A stretch of 22,506 nt of DNA from Candidatus Nitrosopumilus sp. (GTDB taxonomy: Archaea > Thermoproteota > Nitrososphaeria > Nitrososphaerales > Nitrosopumilaceae): assembly GCA_013203245.1 (NCBI GenBank), contig JABMOR010000033.1, positions 1-22,506 on the forward strand, written 5' to 3'. The notes under the pieces were generated by a model. The model ran no database searches, was not told the origin of the DNA, and saw only the letters and a program-made list of their open reading frames with translations. The position numbers were made by a program, and so were the translations under genes. Positions 19,872 through 22,506 of this stretch are shown piece after piece. Positions within the stretch are counted from its first letter, which is position 1, and each line of letters opens with the position of its first letter.

Positions 19872-20294
19872 ATGACTGAAAATTGGTTATGGGCGATATA
19901 TGTTAAAGATGAAGGAGGTTATGAGATAATTTTGAAATCATTAAATCATTATAAAAATAGATTAAAAACACTTAACGACAGTCCAGAATTAAAAGAGTCA
20001 TCTGCAATGTTTGCATCAGTTTTGAATCAGCAAGCAAGAAAAATAGTTCCAAAGATCAATGAAGTCATTGAAAAAATTCACAGTGGATTAAAAGACATTC
20101 ATGACATGGATGCTTTAGAAGAAGAAAAACGATTTTTAGAGAAAGCTCTATCATGCTATGAGTCAGATATTCATAAAGCAGAAGATACAGGACATGAATA
20201 TTTTGTAAAATTAGTCGGAGACATGGAACAGGGAAGAAAAGATTTAGAAATTATCAAGACAGTATTGAAAAAAATCAATCATTTTTCAGAATAA
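19872..20294 (+). CDS. Hypothetical helical protein
   Basis: The 140-residue protein is almost all helix with coiled-coil stretches (about residues 20-40 and 60-130). It has a Trp-rich start (MTENWLWAIYVKDEGG). It may form a helical bundle; no enzyme motif is seen. The leaderless promoter supports the start. It stops two bases before the convergent neighbour ends. Confidence 0.55.
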   Translation: MTENWLWAIYVKDEGGYEIILKSLNHYKNRLKTLNDSPELKESSAMFASVLNQQARKIVPKINEVIEKIHSGLKDIHDMDALEEEKRFLEKALSCYESDIHKAEDTGHEYFVKLVGDMEQGRKDLEIIKTVLKKINHFSE

Positions 20295-20296
20295 TT

Positions 20297-20539
20297 TTAC
20301 AATCCTTGCACATACCAATCAAAATAGGGCAACAACGCCTTACATTGTTTTTTTTTATCCTGTTCATCCACAGAATCCTGAATTTTTTGCATTTTGCCTT
20401 GTAGATATTCAGAAATAAGTTCATTTTTGAAAAGAGGTTTTATTTGATTTAAAATATCGAAAATTTTTTCAGGAGTTGCATTTTCAAAATCATCCAGAAT
20501 TATATTTATTTGATCTTCTAAAGACATGGAATCAATCAA
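20297..20539 (-). CDS. Small helical hypothetical protein
   Basis: The 80-residue acidic helical protein begins MIDSMSLEDQINIILDDF; a start at M5 is equally possible. It has no recognised motif. It lies 17 bases after the next gene on the strand, so the two probably share a transcript. Confidence 0.5.
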   Translation of the reverse strand: MIDSMSLEDQINIILDDFENATPEKIFDILNQIKPLFKNELISEYLQGKMQKIQDSVDEQDKKKQCKALLPYFDWYVQGL

Positions 20540-20556
20540 ATAACCTCATTATTATT

Positions 20557-20793
20557 TTATAGAGGTTTTGACAGATCTTCATTATCCCACGTTAAACGAA
20601 ACTTTCCAGTGACTCTAAACATGTGAAGTTTTCCCCCTTTGTTGAAATGAAGTTTATAAGATTTATTGGAAATATCTTCAACTTCTATACTGACATCGTC
20701 TTTGATAGTTTGAAAAATTAAAGGATCATTGGAGATTTGTAGCCATTCATCTTTATCAAAATCCATGTAAAATTTTGTATATAGAAGTCCCAC
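20557..20793 (-). CDS. Small beta-rich hypothetical protein
   Basis: The 78-residue protein shows alternating strands (VSIEVEDIS, SYKLHFNKGGKLHMFRVTGKFRLTW) and could be a small barrel or sheet domain. A start at M10 is possible. It is placed between the winged-helix gene and the acidic helical gene on the same strand. Function unknown. Confidence 0.5.
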   Translation of the reverse strand: MGLLYTKFYMDFDKDEWLQISNDPLIFQTIKDDVSIEVEDISNKSYKLHFNKGGKLHMFRVTGKFRLTWDNEDLSKPL

Positions 20794-20836
20794 AGATTAC
20801 TGATAAAAAGACCTGAATAAATAACTAGATGAAATC

Positions 20837-21418
20837 CTATTTATCCAATGAACCCCGAGAAGTGAGAATTTCCAAATTGCTCATAATTGTAGGGAATATA
20901 GTTTCAAAATCTTTATCTTTTCTAATAATTTTAAAAACATTATTGATTAATTGTTGAATTGTCAAATGCTCATCATGGTATAATGTCTTTTTTGGATTTT
21001 TTACAGAATCTAAAAGAGTAAACCCATTATCTGTATGTATTAAATTTCTCAATAGAAAATTTGCAATTGCTATCTTTTCATCAACGTCTTTGTGAGAATA
21101 ATCAAAATCTAATTTTTTAATTTTTAATTTTAAATCATGATATGAATCGGCGGTATTTCGCTCTATTTTGTGTTGTAGTTTCTCCTCATAATTTTCAGTT
21201 GGAAGATAAAATTTCATATTTCCTTGTTTTTTTACAAAAATGATTTCTTTTTCTAACAAAGAATCTCTTGTTTTCTCAAAAGTAGTTTTTGCCATAAATT
21301 CCGGAACAATTTGTTTTATCAATTCATTGTGATGGGAATCAGGATTATTCTTTATTGTCTCAAAAACTACTCGTTCGCGCTCATGCAATTCCAAGTTAGG
21401 CTCATGATGACTTATCAT
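20837..21418 (-). CDS. Winged-helix regulator, probably self-regulated
   Basis: The 193-residue protein has an N-terminal winged-helix region (about residues 12-75: RERVVFETIKNNPDSHHNELIKQIVPEFMAKTTFEKTRDSLLEKEIIFVKKQGNMKFY) and a helical C-terminal domain (about 80-190). The pattern resembles DNA-binding regulators of the archaeal MarR/ArsR style without a known sensor residue. Palindromes directly over its TATA box and start (21422-21445) suggest that it, or a relative, binds its own promoter. Two small genes downstream on the same strand may be in its unit. Confidence 0.65.
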   Translation of the reverse strand: MISHHEPNLELHERERVVFETIKNNPDSHHNELIKQIVPEFMAKTTFEKTRDSLLEKEIIFVKKQGNMKFYLPTENYEEKLQHKIERNTADSYHDLKLKIKKLDFDYSHKDVDEKIAIANFLLRNLIHTDNGFTLLDSVKNPKKTLYHDEHLTIQQLINNVFKIIRKDKDFETIFPTIMSNLEILTSRGSLDK

Positions 21419-21421
21419 ATG

Positions 21422-21445
21422 TAGGTCGACCTATATTATACAGGT
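21422..21445 (-). promoter_or_regulatory. Overlapping palindromes at the wHTH promoter
   Basis: TAGGTCGACCTA (21422-21433) is a perfect 12-base palindrome four bases upstream of the ATG at 21418. It overlaps ACCTATATTATACAGGT (21429-21445), a near-perfect 17-base palindrome that contains the TATA box. The shared half-site is ACCT/AGGT. Bound protein would block both the TATA box and the transcription start. Confidence 0.65.
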
Positions 21446-21508
21446 TAACTATTAATTAGTATCGAAATTCATTCAAACAAACAGATTGTGATTAGGTATT
21501 CTTTAAAA

Positions 21509-21688
21509 CTATGATTCAGGCTCAGAATCAGTTAACTCCTCGAGTTTCTTGTGAGCAGCTTCCTCAATTTCCTCTTGGAGTTTATCTCCTTCCTCAGCAA
21601 GTTCTTTTTTGAAGCGTTTCTCCCAATAACCTTTCACCATATGATTCAAGATATGTTGGGAAAGGTTGGAAATAAGCTCTTCTAACAT
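21509..21688 (-). CDS. Small amphipathic helical protein
   Basis: The 59-residue product starts MLEELISNLSQHILNHMVKG and has a long charged helix (KKELAEEGDKLQEEIEEAAHKKLEEL). It is a probable coiled-coil protein, in a gap that would otherwise be empty. A TATA-like CATATGAAAA lies about 28 bases upstream. Unknown function. Confidence 0.5.
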   Translation of the reverse strand: MLEELISNLSQHILNHMVKGYWEKRFKKELAEEGDKLQEEIEEAAHKKLEELTDSEPES

Positions 21689-21717
21689 CCTAAGAGTGTG
21701 AGATAATTTTCATATGA

Positions 21718-21792
21718 TCAATATTTAGAATTTATTTCATCATGACATGTTTCAAAGTCATCAATTCCAATTTTTACAGATAAATTATCCAT
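21718..21792 (-). CDS. Possible microprotein
   Basis: A 24-residue acidic frame (MDNLSVKIGIDDFETCHDEI...) lies between two genes. There is a TATA-like TATTTAA only about 10 bases upstream, which is too near for the usual leaderless spacing. It may be chance. Confidence 0.2.
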   Translation of the reverse strand: MDNLSVKIGIDDFETCHDEINSKY

Positions 21793-21842
21793 TAGGGTTA
21801 AATAGAAATTTTGAAATGCAAATCACCTAACACACCGTGGAG

Positions 21843-21862
21843 TTTGATGAGAAATCATCAAA
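21843..21862. other. Perfect hairpin with GAAA loop
   Basis: TTTGATGA (21843-21850), the loop GAAA, and TCATCAAA (21855-21862) form an eight-base stem. It lies between a microgene and the end of the phasin-like gene, so it may be part of a terminator or a small RNA. Confidence 0.45.
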
Positions 21863-21912
21863 TTTCATAAATTATTCTAAACTAGGAAAATAAAAAAAGA
21901 AAATCAATCACA

Positions 21913-22326
21913 CTATTTTATTTGTGCGAAAGGAGTTATCCAAGTTTGGATAATGTTTTTGTTTAATTCAACAAATGCATTAACGTTGTCGTTAAATGTT
22001 TTGAAATTTTGAACAGTTGCATCAATAGTAGTTTTTACCATTTGATTGTTAACTGTGCTTGCTTGAACAATTTGCTTGTTGGTATCAACGATTGCAGTTT
22101 TTGCAGAATCTTGAATTTCAGTGTTGATTCCAGATTTCTTTGCAAATTCTTGTTGTATTGATACAGCAGCGTTAATTGTTTTTTGGCAAGTGTTCATACA
22201 CTCGTTTTGCAATTCTGTTGCAGATTGAAAATATTGTGGGGTTAGTTTTGAAATATTTTCAAAGTATTTCTGAACATTTTGCTTGTACATTGCGAATGCG
22301 TCGCTGGTTTGAGATTGTGTACTCAT
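21913..22326 (-). CDS. Phasin-like helical protein
   Basis: The protein is 137 residues from MSTQSQTSDAFAMYK. It is a long amphipathic helical bundle with repeated Gln/Asn/Thr-rich segments (TVNNQMVKTTIDATVQNFKTFND) and the ending NKNIIQTWITPFAQIK, similar in style to phasin family proteins that coat polyhydroxyalkanoate granules. No PHA synthase gene is in the window, so granule binding is inferred. An in-frame ATG 19 codons earlier (22383) is rejected because a TATA box lies 28 bases before 22326. Confidence 0.55.
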   Translation of the reverse strand: MSTQSQTSDAFAMYKQNVQKYFENISKLTPQYFQSATELQNECMNTCQKTINAAVSIQQEFAKKSGINTEIQDSAKTAIVDTNKQIVQASTVNNQMVKTTIDATVQNFKTFNDNVNAFVELNKNIIQTWITPFAQIK

Positions 22327-22346
22327 GATATAGGGTTGTATGAGGT

Positions 22347-22354
22347 GTATATAA
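22347..22354 (-). promoter_or_regulatory. TATA box for the phasin-like gene
   Basis: The minus strand reads TTATATAC (22354-22347), 28 bases before the ATG at 22326. TTACCACTA lies upstream (22373-22365) but its central C is only 15 bases from the TATA box, so it does not follow the arrangement seen in the first 10.6 kb. Confidence 0.6.
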
Positions 22355-22396
22355 CTATTGTAATTAGTGGTAATGAGAGTCAATTAATGGTAAATA

Positions 22397-22465
22397 ATGA
22401 GTGATTTTGACGTATTAGGCGTAAAGGGATTGTTTGTTCATTTGAACAAACAATTCAAAATCTAG
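22397..22465 (+). CDS. Possible leader peptide overlapping a hairpin
   Basis: A 22-residue frame begins MSDFDVLGVKGLF. It spans a strong hairpin (22429-22454) and precedes a possible gene start at 22482, the layout of an attenuation leader. It may be chance. Confidence 0.2.
   Translation: MSDFDVLGVKGLFVHLNKQFKI
22429..22454. other. 11-bp perfect hairpin
   Basis: ATTGTTTGTTC (22429-22439), loop ATTT, and GAACAAACAAT (22444-22454) form a perfect stem. It could be an operator palindrome or an RNA hairpin; there is no T-run after it, so a simple terminator is less likely. Confidence 0.5.
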
Positions 22466-22481
22466 ATCAGGGCAAATTGTT

Positions 22482-22506
22482 ATGAAAAGAAAATTTGAAA
22501 TTTTAC
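22482..22506 (+). CDS. Possible start of a gene cut by the window end
   Basis: The open frame begins MKRKFEIL and runs off the end. With only eight codons the gene cannot be identified. Confidence 0.25.

Noticed and set aside
22365..22373. TTACCACTA near the phasin-like promoter as a further regulon site
   Set aside because: Its distance to the TATA box is 15, not 24-26 bases, and there is no second box.
22327..22383. Earlier ATG for the phasin-like protein
   Set aside because: It lies upstream of a well-placed TATA box that predicts a leaderless start at 22326; the extra 19 residues are unlike the rest.

Overview
The window looks like part of the chromosome of an ammonia-oxidising archaeon of the Nitrososphaerota (Thaumarchaeota), probably Nitrosopumilus- or Nitrosarchaeum-like. 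The basis is strong AT-richness, an archaeal TFB gene, TATA boxes placed 28-29 bases before start codons (leaderless transcripts), and many short proteins of the kind typical of these genomes. This assignment is made by eye from protein style, not from a search. I saw no rRNA, tRNA, CRISPR array or insertion sequence.

Region A (about 1-10,750) has the clearest shared theme. It holds two tandem DICT-like sensor proteins, three short proteins, a membrane-anchored NmrA/SDR protein, and a B12-binding protein with the W-x9-EH signature of CarH/LitR photoreceptors. Convergent to the B12 gene is a phytoene-desaturase-like flavoprotein, preceded by an SRPBCC protein and an unknown protein. Then come a divergent TFB with a degenerate zinc ribbon, in an operon with a small zinc-ribbon protein and a T4-endonuclease-V-type pyrimidine-dimer glycosylase, a secreted/anchored protein, and a three-gene cluster in which an FMN split-barrel protein lies between two tiny zinc ribbons too short for routine gene calling. 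A one-helix protein, a candidate structured RNA and a 46-residue ribbon-helix-helix protein follow. Ten promoters here share a box close to TTRGCACTAG. Its central C lies 24-26 bases upstream of the TATA box, and at four or five promoters a second copy follows 19 bases later, next to the TATA box. I infer a light/photo-oxidative stress regulon, analogous to bacterial CarH/LitR clusters but built with archaeal parts. This is the main candidate for a previously undescribed system.

Region B (about 10,750-16,100) is more ordinary: a 110-bp inverted-repeat element, a zinc-ribbon protein, a basic-tailed protein, a secreted protein, a small coiled-coil protein, a His/Cys-tailed protein, a bifunctional-nuclease (DUF151) protein, a CBS-TrkH potassium-transporter fusion, and a polytopic membrane protein with CC and CPTC motifs.

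Region C (about 16,100-22,506) is a mosaic of short lineage-specific genes on both strands: two winged-helix regulators (one with palindromes over its own promoter), a PIN-like DUF5615 protein, two related roadblock-like proteins, small coiled-coil proteins, several single-helix microproteins, and a phasin-like helical protein. The TTRGCACTAG/TATA arrangement was not found here by eye, which makes a general core-promoter element less likely.
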